DNA of 64,000 bases from Actinocrispum wychmicini (GTDB lineage Bacteria > Actinomycetota > Actinomycetes > Mycobacteriales > Pseudonocardiaceae), in assembly GCF_004345645.1 (NCBI RefSeq), contig NZ_SLWS01000006.1, positions 620,001-684,000 on the forward strand. The letters run 5' to 3'. Below, in pieces: positions 43,126 through 51,606 of this stretch. The first letter of the stretch is position 1. Each line of letters opens with the position of its first letter. Below the pieces are notes generated by a model that saw only the letters and a program-made list of their open reading frames with translations, had not been told where the DNA came from and did no database searches. The translations under genes and the position numbers were made by a program.

Positions 43126-43150
43126 TGAGACAAAGTGTTATTCTGTCTCA
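43126..43150. promoter_or_regulatory. Operator before the quinone oxidoreductase gene
   Basis: TGAGACA (43126-43132) and TGTCTCA (43144-43150) are exact inverted repeats with an 11-base centre (aagtgttattc). They stand 28 bases before the start. The shape is that of a TetR/MarR-type operator overlapping a promoter. No regulator gene adjoins it. Confidence 0.65.
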
Positions 43151-43177
43151 CAGATGACTTCGAGGAGGCGTTGACAA

Positions 43178-44131
43178 GTGCGGGCTGTGCAGATCACCGA
43201 GTTCGGCGGTCCAGAGGTGCTGTCGGTCACCGATGTGGCGGACCCGGCAGCCGGTGCGGGCCAGGTGCTGGTGGAGGTGTCCCGGGCCGGCGTCAACTAC
43301 GCGGACACCCACCAGGTCGAGGACTCGTACCTGACGAGCGCGTCGCTGCCGTTGATCCCCGGCGGCGAGGTCGTCGGGACCACCGCGGACGGGCGACGGA
43401 TCGCCGCGATGATCGGCCACGGCGGGTACGCCGAGAAGGCCCTCGTCTACGAGGCGATGGCGTTCGACGTGCCAGACGGTGTCGACGACGTGGCCGCGGT
43501 CGCACTGCTCGTCCAGGGCATCACCGCGTGGTTCCTGCTGAAGAAGGTCACGCACTTCCAGCCCGGCGAGTCGGTCGTCGTGCACGCCGGTGCCGGTGGC
43601 GTCGGATCGCTGGCCGTCCAACTGGCCAAGACCATGGGCGCGGGCCGGATCATCGCCACAGCGAGCACAAAGGAGAAGCGTGACCTGACGCTGGAGCTGG
43701 GCGCGGACGTCGCCATCGACCCGGCAGCCGAGGACCTGACCGCCGCCATCATCGAGGCGAACGGCGGCAAGCGGGTCGACGTCGTGCTGGAGATGACTGG
43801 CGGGCGCGTCACCGACCAGAGCCTCGTCGCGTTGGCGCCGTTCGGGCGGCTCGCGTTCTACGGCATGGCTGGCCGCGAGGAGCCGAAGGACGTGTCCCCG
43901 GTCGCGTTGATGAAGCACTCCAGCACGGTCAGCGGATTCTGGCTGGCACACGGGTTCAACAACCCGGAACTGCTGCGCCAGGCGTACGCCGAGATGGCCG
44001 CGGAGGTCGCGGCCGGGCGGCTGCGGGTGGTCGGCGGCGGGGACTACGCCATGTCGGACGTGCGGACCGCGCACGAGGACATGCGGGCGCGGCGCACGAC
44101 CGGAAAGCTCGTCATCGATCCACGGAAGTGA
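43178..44131 (+). CDS. Quinone oxidoreductase-like medium-chain reductase
   Basis: A 317-residue protein starting at GTG 43178 after GAGGAGG with a nine-base spacer. It has the MDR fold: an N-terminal catalytic lobe (VQITEFGGPEVL, ISRAGVNYADT-like segment) and a NAD(P)-binding lobe with VHAGAGGVGSLAVQLAK. Zinc-ligand cysteines are absent, so it is of the NADPH:quinone reductase type rather than alcohol dehydrogenase. A palindromic operator precedes it, suggesting induction by some quinone or electrophile. Confidence 0.9.
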   Translation: MRAVQITEFGGPEVLSVTDVADPAAGAGQVLVEVSRAGVNYADTHQVEDSYLTSASLPLIPGGEVVGTTADGRRIAAMIGHGGYAEKALVYEAMAFDVPDGVDDVAAVALLVQGITAWFLLKKVTHFQPGESVVVHAGAGGVGSLAVQLAKTMGAGRIIATASTKEKRDLTLELGADVAIDPAAEDLTAAIIEANGGKRVDVVLEMTGGRVTDQSLVALAPFGRLAFYGMAGREEPKDVSPVALMKHSSTVSGFWLAHGFNNPELLRQAYAEMAAEVAAGRLRVVGGGDYAMSDVRTAHEDMRARRTTGKLVIDPRK

Positions 44132-44186
44132 ATCCCGGGCTGTGGGAGTCGTTGACACCGGTGGCGGCCACTGGGTCCGATAGGGC

Positions 44187-44615
44187 ATGCCCACGGCCCA
44201 GCTGACAGTCATCCTGCAGCTCACTGTCGAGAAGGACCAGGCGCAGACCGTGGCGGACCGGCTGGCGGACGCTTTGCGCGATGTGCCGACGGTCCCTGCC
44301 CAGCGGGCTGTCTCGCCGGTGAAGCTGCTGATCCTGCCCGACTCCAGGCGCGTCCTGTCGGACGGCTCCCCGGTCGACCTGACGCGGCTGGAGTTCGACC
44401 TGTTGCTGTACCTGTGCCGCCATCCCGGCCGGGTGCACCGGCGGTCGACGCTGCTGGCCGAGGTGTGGGGCATCGCCGGCGAGTTGGGCAGCCGGACCGT
44501 GGACGTGCACGTCCGCCGGTTGCGCGGCAAGCTCGGGTTCGACCCGATCACGACCGTGCGCGGCGTGGGCTACCTCGTGGACCCGGCGGCCGGGTTCACG
44601 GTCGAGTCGACGTGA
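44187..44615 (+). CDS. Stand-alone OmpR-type winged-helix protein
   Basis: A 142-residue protein: a short N-terminal domain (QLTVILQLTVEKDQAQTV, about 40 residues) followed by an OmpR/PhoB effector domain (VLSDGSPVDLTRLEFDLLLYL, STLLAEVWG, GSRTVDVHVRRLRGKL, TVRGVGYLV). No receiver domain precedes it, so it is not controlled by phosphorylation in the usual way. Its N-terminus may bind a ligand or partner. The 3' end overlaps mnmA, on the opposite strand, by 20 bases. Confidence 0.85.
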   Translation: MPTAQLTVILQLTVEKDQAQTVADRLADALRDVPTVPAQRAVSPVKLLILPDSRRVLSDGSPVDLTRLEFDLLLYLCRHPGRVHRRSTLLAEVWGIAGELGSRTVDVHVRRLRGKLGFDPITTVRGVGYLVDPAAGFTVEST

Positions 44616-45675
44616 TCGTGGCGCTGCCCAGCACCAGGTCGTCCCGGTAGAGCACAGCGGCCTGACCAGGGGCGACGCCACGCAACGGCTCGGCCAGCCG
44701 GATCACCAGCTCGCCGTCGACCACTTCGGCCTGCGCCGCCGCGGTGCCGCCGTGGGCACGTACCTGGACGACGCATTCCGTGACGCCGTCGAGCGGCATC
44801 GCCGACGGCCACACCGGACGTTCACCGGAAATTTCCCTTACCGCAAGGCGTTCGGCCGTACCCACGCGGACGTTGCCCGACACCGGCTCCAGCGAGAGCA
44901 CGTAGCGGGGGCGGCCGCCGGGGGCGGGCGCGTCGATGCCGAGGCCCTTGCGTTGGCCGACGGTGAAGCCGTGCACACCTGTGTGCATGCCCAGGACAGC
45001 ACCGGTTTCGTCGTCAACGAGCACACCTGGGCGTTCACCGAGCTTCTTGGTCAGGAACGCCTGGGTGTCGCCGTCCGGGATGAAGCAGATGTCGTGGCTG
45101 TCCGGCTTCTCGGCCACGGCCAGGCCACGCTCGGCCGCCTCAGCGCGGACTTCCGGCTTGATGGACGCGCCGAGCGGGAACATGGCGTGCTTCAGTTGGT
45201 CCGCTCGCAACGAGGCGAGCACATAGGACTGGTCCTTGTCGCCGTCCACACTGCGCCGCAGTTCGGGCCGTCCATCCACAATGGACAGTCGAGCGTAGTG
45301 GCCGGTGCACACCGCGTCGAACCCCAGGGCGATCGCCTTGTCCAGCAACGCCTCGAACTTGATCCGCTCGTTGCAGCGCAGGCACGGGTTGGGTGTGCGG
45401 CCGGCGGCGTACTCGTCGACGAAGTCCTCGATCACTTCCTCGGTGAACCGCTCGGCGAAGTCCCACACGTAGAACGGGATCCCCAGCACATCAGCGGCCC
45501 GACGGGCGTCGTGCGAGTCCTCGATCGTGCAGCAGCCGCGAGCGCCCGTGCGCAACGTGCCCGGCTTCGCCGACAACGCGAGATGCACCCCGGTCACGTC
45601 ATGCCCGGCAGCGACCGCCCTGGCCGCGGCCACGGCCGAGTCGACACCACCACTCATCGCGGCGAGCACACGCAT
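44596..45675 (-). CDS. mnmA: tRNA-specific 2-thiouridylase
   Basis: A 359-residue enzyme. ATG 45675 is the better start because AGGAGG lies seven bases upstream; a GTG six bases earlier would leave only one. SGGVDSAV is the ATP-pyrophosphatase loop, the catalytic cysteine is in NPCLRCNERIKF and the second in DICFIPDGD. It thiolates uridine 34 of tRNA-Lys, Glu and Gln anticodons. It follows the cysteine desulfurase gene by two bases, so sulfur donor and acceptor are co-translated, as in M. tuberculosis (Rv3024c-Rv3025c). Confidence 0.95.
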   Translation of the reverse strand: MRVLAAMSGGVDSAVAAARAVAAGHDVTGVHLALSAKPGTLRTGARGCCTIEDSHDARRAADVLGIPFYVWDFAERFTEEVIEDFVDEYAAGRTPNPCLRCNERIKFEALLDKAIALGFDAVCTGHYARLSIVDGRPELRRSVDGDKDQSYVLASLRADQLKHAMFPLGASIKPEVRAEAAERGLAVAEKPDSHDICFIPDGDTQAFLTKKLGERPGVLVDDETGAVLGMHTGVHGFTVGQRKGLGIDAPAPGGRPRYVLSLEPVSGNVRVGTAERLAVREISGERPVWPSAMPLDGVTECVVQVRAHGGTAAAQAEVVDGELVIRLAEPLRGVAPGQAAVLYRDDLVLGSATITSTRP

Positions 45676-45677
45676 GC

Positions 45678-46850
45678 TCACACCTCCTTCACTGCACTTC
45701 GTCGCATGCCGGACAGGCCGGCGTTGCGCGCGCGTTCCACTGCCGGCCCGATGGCCGCCCCCAACGCCTCAACATCGGCCATCGTGGATGTATGCCCCAG
45801 GGAGAACCGCAACGACCCGCGCGCGGCCGCCGCGTCCATGCCCATGGCGAGCAGGACGTGACTCGGCTGCGCCACCCCGGCCGTGCACGCGGACCCGGTG
45901 GAGCACTCGATTCCCTTGGCGTCCAACAACATCAGCAGACTGTCGCCGGCACATCCGGGGAACGTGAAGTGCGCGTGTCCGGGCAGCCCGGGGGCACCGT
46001 TGAGGATCGCGTCCGGAACGGCTGCACGCACCGCCTTCACCAGTTCCGTGCGTAGCCCGGACAGCTTGGCCACGTGCTTGTCGCGGTCCCTGGTGGCACT
46101 CCGCACCGCCGTCGCCAGTGCGTGGATCGCTGGCACGTCAATGGTTCCCGAACGCACGTCCCGCTCCTGGCCGCCGCCGTGCAGCAAAGGCGCGCATGGC
46201 ACGTCCCGTCCCAGCAACAGAACACCGATCCCGATCGGCCCACCGATCTTGTGGCCGCTCACGGTCAACGCACTCGCCCCGGACTCACCAAAATGGACAC
46301 CCACAGCCCCGACCGCCTGCACAGCGTCGGTGTGGAACGGAATTCCCCGCTCAGCGCACGCCGCCGCCAACTCCCGCACCGGATTGACGGTGCCCACCTC
46401 GTTGTTCGCCCACATAGTGGTGACCAGCGCCACATCGTCACCCAACGCGGCCTTCAGCGCATCGGGCTCGACCCGCCCGTCCCGATCCACCGGCAACCAC
46501 GTGACCTCGGCGTCCTCATGATCCGCGAGCCACTGCGCGGCGTCCAGCACAGCATGGTGCTCCACCGAAGAGACAACGAGCCGGCGCCGCCCCGGCCGCT
46601 GCCGGGCCCAGTAAATGCCCTTGACCGCGAGATTGTCACTCTCCGTGCCCCCCGCGGTGAAGATGACCTCGGACGGCCTAGCGCCGAGGGCGTCCGCGAT
46701 CGACTCGCGCGCCTCCTCAGCCACCCGCCTCGCCCGCCGCCCCGACGAATGCAGCGACGAGGCGTTGCCCGGCACGGACAGCGCCTCCATCATCGCCGCC
46801 ACCGCTTCCGGCAGCATCGGCGTGGTCGCCGCATGGTCGAGATAAGTCAT
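45678..46850 (-). CDS. Cysteine desulfurase (NifS/IscS type)
   Basis: A 390-residue PLP enzyme starting MTYLDHAATTP. The PLP lysine is in SGHKIGGPIG and the sulfur-carrying Cys in STGSACTAGVAQ. It removes sulfur from cysteine for tRNA thiolation and possibly Fe-S clusters; the downstream mnmA makes tRNA thiolation the main role expected. Gene order iscS-mnmA is widely conserved in actinobacteria. Confidence 0.94.
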   Translation of the reverse strand: MTYLDHAATTPMLPEAVAAMMEALSVPGNASSLHSSGRRARRVAEEARESIADALGARPSEVIFTAGGTESDNLAVKGIYWARQRPGRRRLVVSSVEHHAVLDAAQWLADHEDAEVTWLPVDRDGRVEPDALKAALGDDVALVTTMWANNEVGTVNPVRELAAACAERGIPFHTDAVQAVGAVGVHFGESGASALTVSGHKIGGPIGIGVLLLGRDVPCAPLLHGGGQERDVRSGTIDVPAIHALATAVRSATRDRDKHVAKLSGLRTELVKAVRAAVPDAILNGAPGLPGHAHFTFPGCAGDSLLMLLDAKGIECSTGSACTAGVAQPSHVLLAMGMDAAAARGSLRFSLGHTSTMADVEALGAAIGPAVERARNAGLSGMRRSAVKEV

Positions 46851-47003
46851 CGCCCAGAGAGTGTATGCGGCCACGCGCATCACACCGTACTCACCAGCAC
46901 CGCCCCCACCCCGAACCGTCACGCTCGCGGCGGAACCGAGCACAGTCCGTAGCCGTCATACTGACCATTCCATGACGAGCCTAGACGGGGAGCTTTGCTC
47001 AAC

Positions 47004-47300
47004 ATGCCCACACCGATGGACACCTTCGAAGTCGATTTGTCGGCACTGGACAAGATCGCGGCCCAGGATCTGCCAGCCATAGCGACCGCATTGCGCGGCA
47101 TCGCGAACGTGGTCACGACCCACGAGGGACTCGAAGGTCCCGGCCACCTCGACGCGGTATACGCAATGGAAGGCGCATACGCGCACTTCACCGATAGCGT
47201 CGGAAACAGACAACGTATCGCATGTGATCGAATTGACGCCACGGCGAATGCTTTGCGGGACGTGGTCAATCTCTACCGCCGCGCCGATGGGCAGGCATGA
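47004..47300 (+). CDS. Small helical protein, ESX/EspC-like
   Basis: A 98-residue protein (ATG 47004; a TTG lies nine bases earlier). It is helical with a heptad pattern (FEVDLSALDKIAAQ, IATALRGIANVV, CDRIDATANALRDVVNLYRR), as in small substrates or chaperone-like partners of type VII secretion. It lacks a clear WXG motif. It overlaps the next gene by ATGA, and the trio with a DUF3558 lipoprotein recurs in Pseudonocardiales, as I remember it. Confidence 0.6.
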   Translation: MPTPMDTFEVDLSALDKIAAQDLPAIATALRGIANVVTTHEGLEGPGHLDAVYAMEGAYAHFTDSVGNRQRIACDRIDATANALRDVVNLYRRADGQA

Positions 47301-48268
47301 CCGTGGCCGAATGGAAAACCGACACCGAACTGTACGACATCGCAGACCGGTTGGCTCACAAGATCATCGACATGTACACCAAGGCTGACGTCTTCATCAG
47401 CGTCGGGACCAACCGCAACACCGTGATCGACGGTCTCCGCCTGGACGCGGACATGTTCACGAGTCTGGATCCCCAGAAAATCGCCGACGAGTTCCAGCGG
47501 ATGCAACGCGCGGCGACGGACACCGGCCAGGACGCGGTGGCGAGAAGCCTGCTTGACGCGGCGAACAACAAACTGACGACCATCTGGCGCGGCGACGCCG
47601 CGGAAGCCTTCGGACACCAGATGTCGTACATCGAGACGTTCACGCAGCAACAGGATGCGGAGTTGACATTCGCGGCGCACAGTATGGGCACCGCCTACGC
47701 CCTCGCCGTCCAGGTCCGGCGGAGTTACCACGAGCTGGCTGACGCCACCATCGCGGCCTGCGCCAAAGAGATGAGTGAGCAGACCGAACGAGACACCCAG
47801 GCGGCGATAGGTCTCTTCGCCGAGATCGCCAAGGCGTGCGTGACCGGATGGGTGAAGCCGGAAAGTGGCGCCGAGGTGGTTCGATGGGGTTTGGAAAGCT
47901 TCATCGACATCGGCTCCAAGACCCAGGAGGTGCTCGTCGAAGGCAGTAAGGCCGAAGAAGTGGTCGGGAACTACGTTCGGACACGGGACACTCTGAAAGG
48001 CTCATTCGAGGAAGGTCTGAACATACTCACCAAGTGGATCACCACCGAGGACACGTCGCTGGCCGCGGACAAGATCCCGCTGCTTGAGCCAATGCCTCCG
48101 GGCACCAACGTGAACGGCCCCGACTTCAGCTACGACAAGTTCTTCGATCCGGCCCGCGACCCGTCGTCGTTCGGCGGACGAGTCGAACAAGAACGCAAGA
48201 AGGCACGGGACCAACAGAATCGACCGGCCGGACTGATCGCCCGCAGGCTGGACGGAGGTCGGTCGTGA
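47297..48268 (+). CDS. WXG100-like helical protein
   Basis: A 323-residue protein with long helices. It contains TTIWRGDAAEAFGHQM (a WxG-type turn), two flanking helices of the WXG100 hairpin and a helical C-terminal extension of about 150 residues. Large WXG proteins of this kind in actinobacteria are often secreted by type VII systems, some carrying C-terminal toxins; none is recognised here. It is coupled to the genes on both sides. Confidence 0.65.
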   Translation: MTVAEWKTDTELYDIADRLAHKIIDMYTKADVFISVGTNRNTVIDGLRLDADMFTSLDPQKIADEFQRMQRAATDTGQDAVARSLLDAANNKLTTIWRGDAAEAFGHQMSYIETFTQQQDAELTFAAHSMGTAYALAVQVRRSYHELADATIAACAKEMSEQTERDTQAAIGLFAEIAKACVTGWVKPESGAEVVRWGLESFIDIGSKTQEVLVEGSKAEEVVGNYVRTRDTLKGSFEEGLNILTKWITTEDTSLAADKIPLLEPMPPGTNVNGPDFSYDKFFDPARDPSSFGGRVEQERKKARDQQNRPAGLIARRLDGGRS

Positions 48269-48849
48269 TTCGAATATTCGTCGTCGTCGCGGTGTTGCTG
48301 GTCGCGGGGTGCAGCCGCCCTGCCGATTCGACGCCTTCGCCGTCCTCGGTGACACCCACTACGACGACCACGTCGGCGCCTTCATCGGGTACATCGCAAC
48401 GACCGACGACGGCGCCGACCGCCCCGCGCAGGCTGGACCTGGGCAAGTACACCGCGAAGGCATGCGATTCACTGACGAGGCAACAGCTGGCGGCCATCGA
48501 CCTGGCCGAGTTCCAAGCCCAGCAGCTCACCTCGGCGTGCCGGTGGTCACGAGGTCCGGAGACGACGTTCGACGTTCGGTTCTATCCGGACACCGATCCG
48601 GTGGCACTGGACTACAAGGACGCCAACAACGGATCGTCTCCGGTGTTCGAGCCCACCGACTTCGACGGATTCCCTGCAGTCAGGCGGCAGACGGCTTCCT
48701 CCCCGCCTGTGTACAACTGCAATGTCGCGGTCGCGACCGGGCCGGGGCAGGGGTTCGAGATCATCGCACTGAACACGGGGTCCGCTGTTGACTGGTGTAC
48801 CAAGGTCGTGTCCGCTGGCCGGTACATCGTCCAGAACCTCGGTGGGTGA
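48265..48849 (+). CDS. DUF3558 lipoprotein
   Basis: A 194-residue exported lipoprotein starting at GTG 48265. The signal ends in VVAVLLVAGC. A Ser/Thr/Pro-rich spacer of about 35 residues leads to the DUF3558 domain: ACDSLTRQQLAAI, SACRWSRG and YNCNVAV with four cysteines likely in two disulphides. The family is confined to actinobacteria and its role is unknown. It overlaps the WXG-like gene, so the three are one operon. Confidence 0.82.
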   Translation: MIRIFVVVAVLLVAGCSRPADSTPSPSSVTPTTTTTSAPSSGTSQRPTTAPTAPRRLDLGKYTAKACDSLTRQQLAAIDLAEFQAQQLTSACRWSRGPETTFDVRFYPDTDPVALDYKDANNGSSPVFEPTDFDGFPAVRRQTASSPPVYNCNVAVATGPGQGFEIIALNTGSAVDWCTKVVSAGRYIVQNLGG

Positions 48850-48946
48850 GGGTGCCGGACACTGGACGAAACTGAGCGAAAACGTTTACATTGATCGCGC
48901 CTTTCCGCCGCAGGCATCCTGTCCGTATCGATCATCGGAGGACCCT

Positions 48947-50983
48947 GTGGTACCCCTGTCTCGATGGCGGGTGGTCGCGTCGGGCGTTGTCGCTGTGGCG
49001 TTGGCCTTCGTTGTCGCCCCTGCCGTCAGTGCGGCGCCTGTCCTTCTCTCGCAGAACAAGCCCGTGCAGGTGTCCAGCACGGGTGGTGACGGTTTCGCCG
49101 GGCCGAACGCGGTCGACGGCAAGACGTCGACCCGGTGGGCCAGCCAGAAGAACATCGACCCCGCGTGGATCTACGTGGACCTCGGCGGGGTGTCGGCGGT
49201 CAGCGAGGTCAAGCTGACCTGGGACCTGTCGTGCGCCAAGGCGTACCGGGTCGAGCTGTCCACGGACGCGACCAACTGGAGCAGCGTCTACGAGACCACG
49301 AACGGCCCCGGCGGGGTGGAAGACCTCGCCATCGGCGGCAACGGCCGTTACGTCCGGGTCTTCGGGACGCAACGGTGCCGGACGGGTGCGTCGTTCGGCT
49401 ACTCGCTCCAGGAGTTCCAGGTGTTCGGCACGGCCAGCGGGGACACACAGGCGCCGACACCGCCCGGTGACCCGCAGCCGAGCGGCCTGACGTCGACCAG
49501 TGTGACCCTCACCTGGACCGCGTCGACCGACAACGTCGGCGTGACCGCGTACGACATCTACAACAACGGCCAGTTGATGAAGACGGTCAGCACGTTGTCG
49601 ACGACGCTGACCGGGCTCAAGCCGGACACCACGTACGGCTTCTACGTCAACGCCCGTGACGGGGCCGGGAACGTCTCGCAGGCCAGCGGCACGGTCACGG
49701 TCAAGACGCCGCCCACTGTCGTCGACCCGCAGCCGCCGACGAAGCCCGGAAGTCTCCATGTCACCGGGACGACGGCGAACACCGTCTCGCTCGCGTGGAA
49801 CGCGTCCACGGACAACGTGGGTGTCACCGGTTACTTCGTCTACCTCGGGGACACCCAGGTCGGTTCGGCGACCGGCACGTCGACCACGATCGACGGGCTG
49901 AAGGCGAACTCGCCGTACACGTTCACCGTCAAGGCGACCGACGCGGCCGGGAACCTTTCGCCGGCCAGCGACCCGGTCACCACGAACACCAAGCCGGGCG
50001 GGGACGCGATCGGTGAGGTCAAGCAGATCACGACGAGCACGGACGTCCCGTGGGGCCTCGCGTTCCTGCCGGACGGATCCGCGCTGTACACCGAGCGCGA
50101 CACGCACAACATTACGCACGTGACCGCGGCCGGAGTGAAGAACACCGCCGGGACAGTCCCGAACGTGTCCGGCACCGACGGCGAAGGTGGCCTGCTGGGC
50201 CTGGAGATCTCGCCGACCTTCGGCACCGACCACTGGCTGTACGTCTACCACACCAGCCCGTCGGACAACCGGATCGTGCGGATCAAGTACGAGAACGGCA
50301 AGCTCGGCACCGAACAGGTCCTGCTGACCGGGATCGCGCGCAACAAGTTCCACAACGGCGGCCGGATCCGGTTCGGTCCGGACGACAAGCTGTACGCCGG
50401 CGTCGGCGACGGCCAGAACGGCGACAACGCCCAGAACCTCAACTCGCTCAACGGGAAGATCCTGCGGCTCAACCCGGACGGCTCGGTGCCGTCGGACAAC
50501 CCGTTCCCGGGCAAGTACGTCTGGAGTTACGGGCACCGAAACGTGGAGGGGTTGGCGTTCGACTCGCAGGGCCGGCTGTGGGAGGCCGAACTGGGCAACT
50601 CGGTGATGGACGAGCTGAACCTGGTCAGGAAGGGCGGCAACTACGGCTGGCCGAGCTGTGAGGGCACGTCCGGCTCGTGCGGCGACTCGTCGTTCGTCAA
50701 GCCGATCCGCACGTGGCCGGTCGCGCAGGCGTCGCCGAGCGGTCTCGCGATCGTCAACGACACGCTGTTCATGGCGGCGTTGCGGGGCGAACGGCTGTGG
50801 CGCATGAAGATCACCGGCAGCACGACCGACACCCCGAAGGCGTTCTTCCAGGGCACGTACGGCCGGCTGCGCACGGTCGAGGCAAGCCCCGACGGCGGCT
50901 TGTGGCTGACCACGACCAACGGCGACAAGGACAGCACACCGAACAACAGCAGTACGAAGATCCTGCACGTCGCGTTGAACTAA
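48947..50983 (+). CDS. Secreted discoidin-FN3-PQQ sugar dehydrogenase
   Basis: A 678-residue protein; GTG 48947 follows GGAGG with a five-base spacer. After a signal peptide (to about residue 28) come an F5/8-type discoidin domain (about 30-165; GPNAVDGKTSTRWASQ), two FN3 domains (about 175-255 and 270-350) and a PQQ-dependent soluble glucose dehydrogenase-like propeller (about 360-678; DVPWGLAFLPDGSAL, GLLGLEISPTF, KFHNGGRIRFGPDDKLYAGVGDG, SYGHRNVEGLAFD). It would oxidise sugars outside the cell, held near polysaccharide by the binding modules. No PQQ biosynthesis gene is in the window. Confidence 0.88.
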   Translation: MVPLSRWRVVASGVVAVALAFVVAPAVSAAPVLLSQNKPVQVSSTGGDGFAGPNAVDGKTSTRWASQKNIDPAWIYVDLGGVSAVSEVKLTWDLSCAKAYRVELSTDATNWSSVYETTNGPGGVEDLAIGGNGRYVRVFGTQRCRTGASFGYSLQEFQVFGTASGDTQAPTPPGDPQPSGLTSTSVTLTWTASTDNVGVTAYDIYNNGQLMKTVSTLSTTLTGLKPDTTYGFYVNARDGAGNVSQASGTVTVKTPPTVVDPQPPTKPGSLHVTGTTANTVSLAWNASTDNVGVTGYFVYLGDTQVGSATGTSTTIDGLKANSPYTFTVKATDAAGNLSPASDPVTTNTKPGGDAIGEVKQITTSTDVPWGLAFLPDGSALYTERDTHNITHVTAAGVKNTAGTVPNVSGTDGEGGLLGLEISPTFGTDHWLYVYHTSPSDNRIVRIKYENGKLGTEQVLLTGIARNKFHNGGRIRFGPDDKLYAGVGDGQNGDNAQNLNSLNGKILRLNPDGSVPSDNPFPGKYVWSYGHRNVEGLAFDSQGRLWEAELGNSVMDELNLVRKGGNYGWPSCEGTSGSCGDSSFVKPIRTWPVAQASPSGLAIVNDTLFMAALRGERLWRMKITGSTTDTPKAFFQGTYGRLRTVEASPDGGLWLTTTNGDKDSTPNNSSTKILHVALN

Positions 50984-50990
50984 CGGGAAG

Positions 50991-51023
50991 ACGCCCCTCG
51001 TGAGCGAAGCTCACGAGGGGCGT
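50991..51023. terminator. Perfect bidirectional terminator
   Basis: ACGCCCCTCGTGAGC (50991-51005) and GCTCACGAGGGGCGT (51009-51023) pair over 15 bases with a GAA triloop, followed by TT on the plus strand. It separates the convergent sugar dehydrogenase and lectin genes and can end both transcripts. Confidence 0.85.
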
Positions 51024-51027
51024 TTCG

Positions 51028-51480
51028 TCAGTGGAAGGCCCAGGACTGGTTCTGTTCGCCGGTGATCTCGGCCGAACGGACCCGTCCGGTGGCCGTGTCC
51101 GCTTCGAGCAGCCGGGAGTCGGGGTCGTTGGTGACGAACACGTTCCCCGGGGTGTCGATGTCCATGGCCTGCATCCGGCCGCCGCACGTCTGCAGGAACG
51201 CGTAGCCGCCACCGCTGGGCACTTCGAGGCACAGCCCGTTGGCCGCGTTGCGCAGTGCGCCGTCGATGCCGACGGGCTGCCACAGCGATTCGGTGACGCC
51301 GCACGTGCCGACGAGCACGGGGGAACCGACGGTGGAGTTCGCCGTCACCCGCATGCAGCTTTGGGTGCCACGGTTGAAGAAGGTCATTCCGTCGGTGGCG
51401 GAGGCCGTCCCGGCCAGGCCGGCGACCAGCGTCACCGCGGTGGCGGTGACCGTGAACGCCTTGCGTGTGAGTGTGATCAT
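51028..51480 (-). CDS. Secreted small ricin-type lectin-like protein
   Basis: A 150-residue exported protein. The signal peptide ends near ASA (residue 28). The mature part resembles one to two ricin-B repeats (QSCMRVTANSTVGSPVLVGTCG, SLWQPVGIDGALRNAANGLCLEV, and a final NQSWAFH in place of the usual QxW), with four cysteines in pairs. It may bind galactose- or polysaccharide-type glycans. The length is about one beta-trefoil. Confidence 0.65.
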   Translation of the reverse strand: MITLTRKAFTVTATAVTLVAGLAGTASATDGMTFFNRGTQSCMRVTANSTVGSPVLVGTCGVTESLWQPVGIDGALRNAANGLCLEVPSGGGYAFLQTCGGRMQAMDIDTPGNVFVTNDPDSRLLEADTATGRVRSAEITGEQNQSWAFH

Positions 51481-51555
51481 GCCTCGATCCTCACAGCGGG
51501 ACTTCCCGGCCAGCCAGGGTGCAGACCCCTGGACCGACCGGGAATCGCGGGAAGG

Positions 51556-51606
51556 TCACCCCTCGTGGGCGAGTGTCGGAGCGGAGAACCCGCTCACGAG
51601 GGGTGA
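51556..51606. terminator. Hairpin at the end of the MFS gene
   Basis: TCACCCCTCGTG (51556-51567) pairs exactly with CACGAGGGGTGA (51595-51606). The right arm covers the stop codon region of the MFS gene, which ends at 51594, so the hairpin can form only once ribosomes leave. The core matches the hairpin at 50991. Confidence 0.65.

Noticed and set aside
48932..50968. 678-residue minus-strand frame opposite the sugar dehydrogenase
   Set aside because: Arg-rich antisense frame without motifs; the plus-strand gene has signal peptide, discoidin, FN3 and PQQ propeller.
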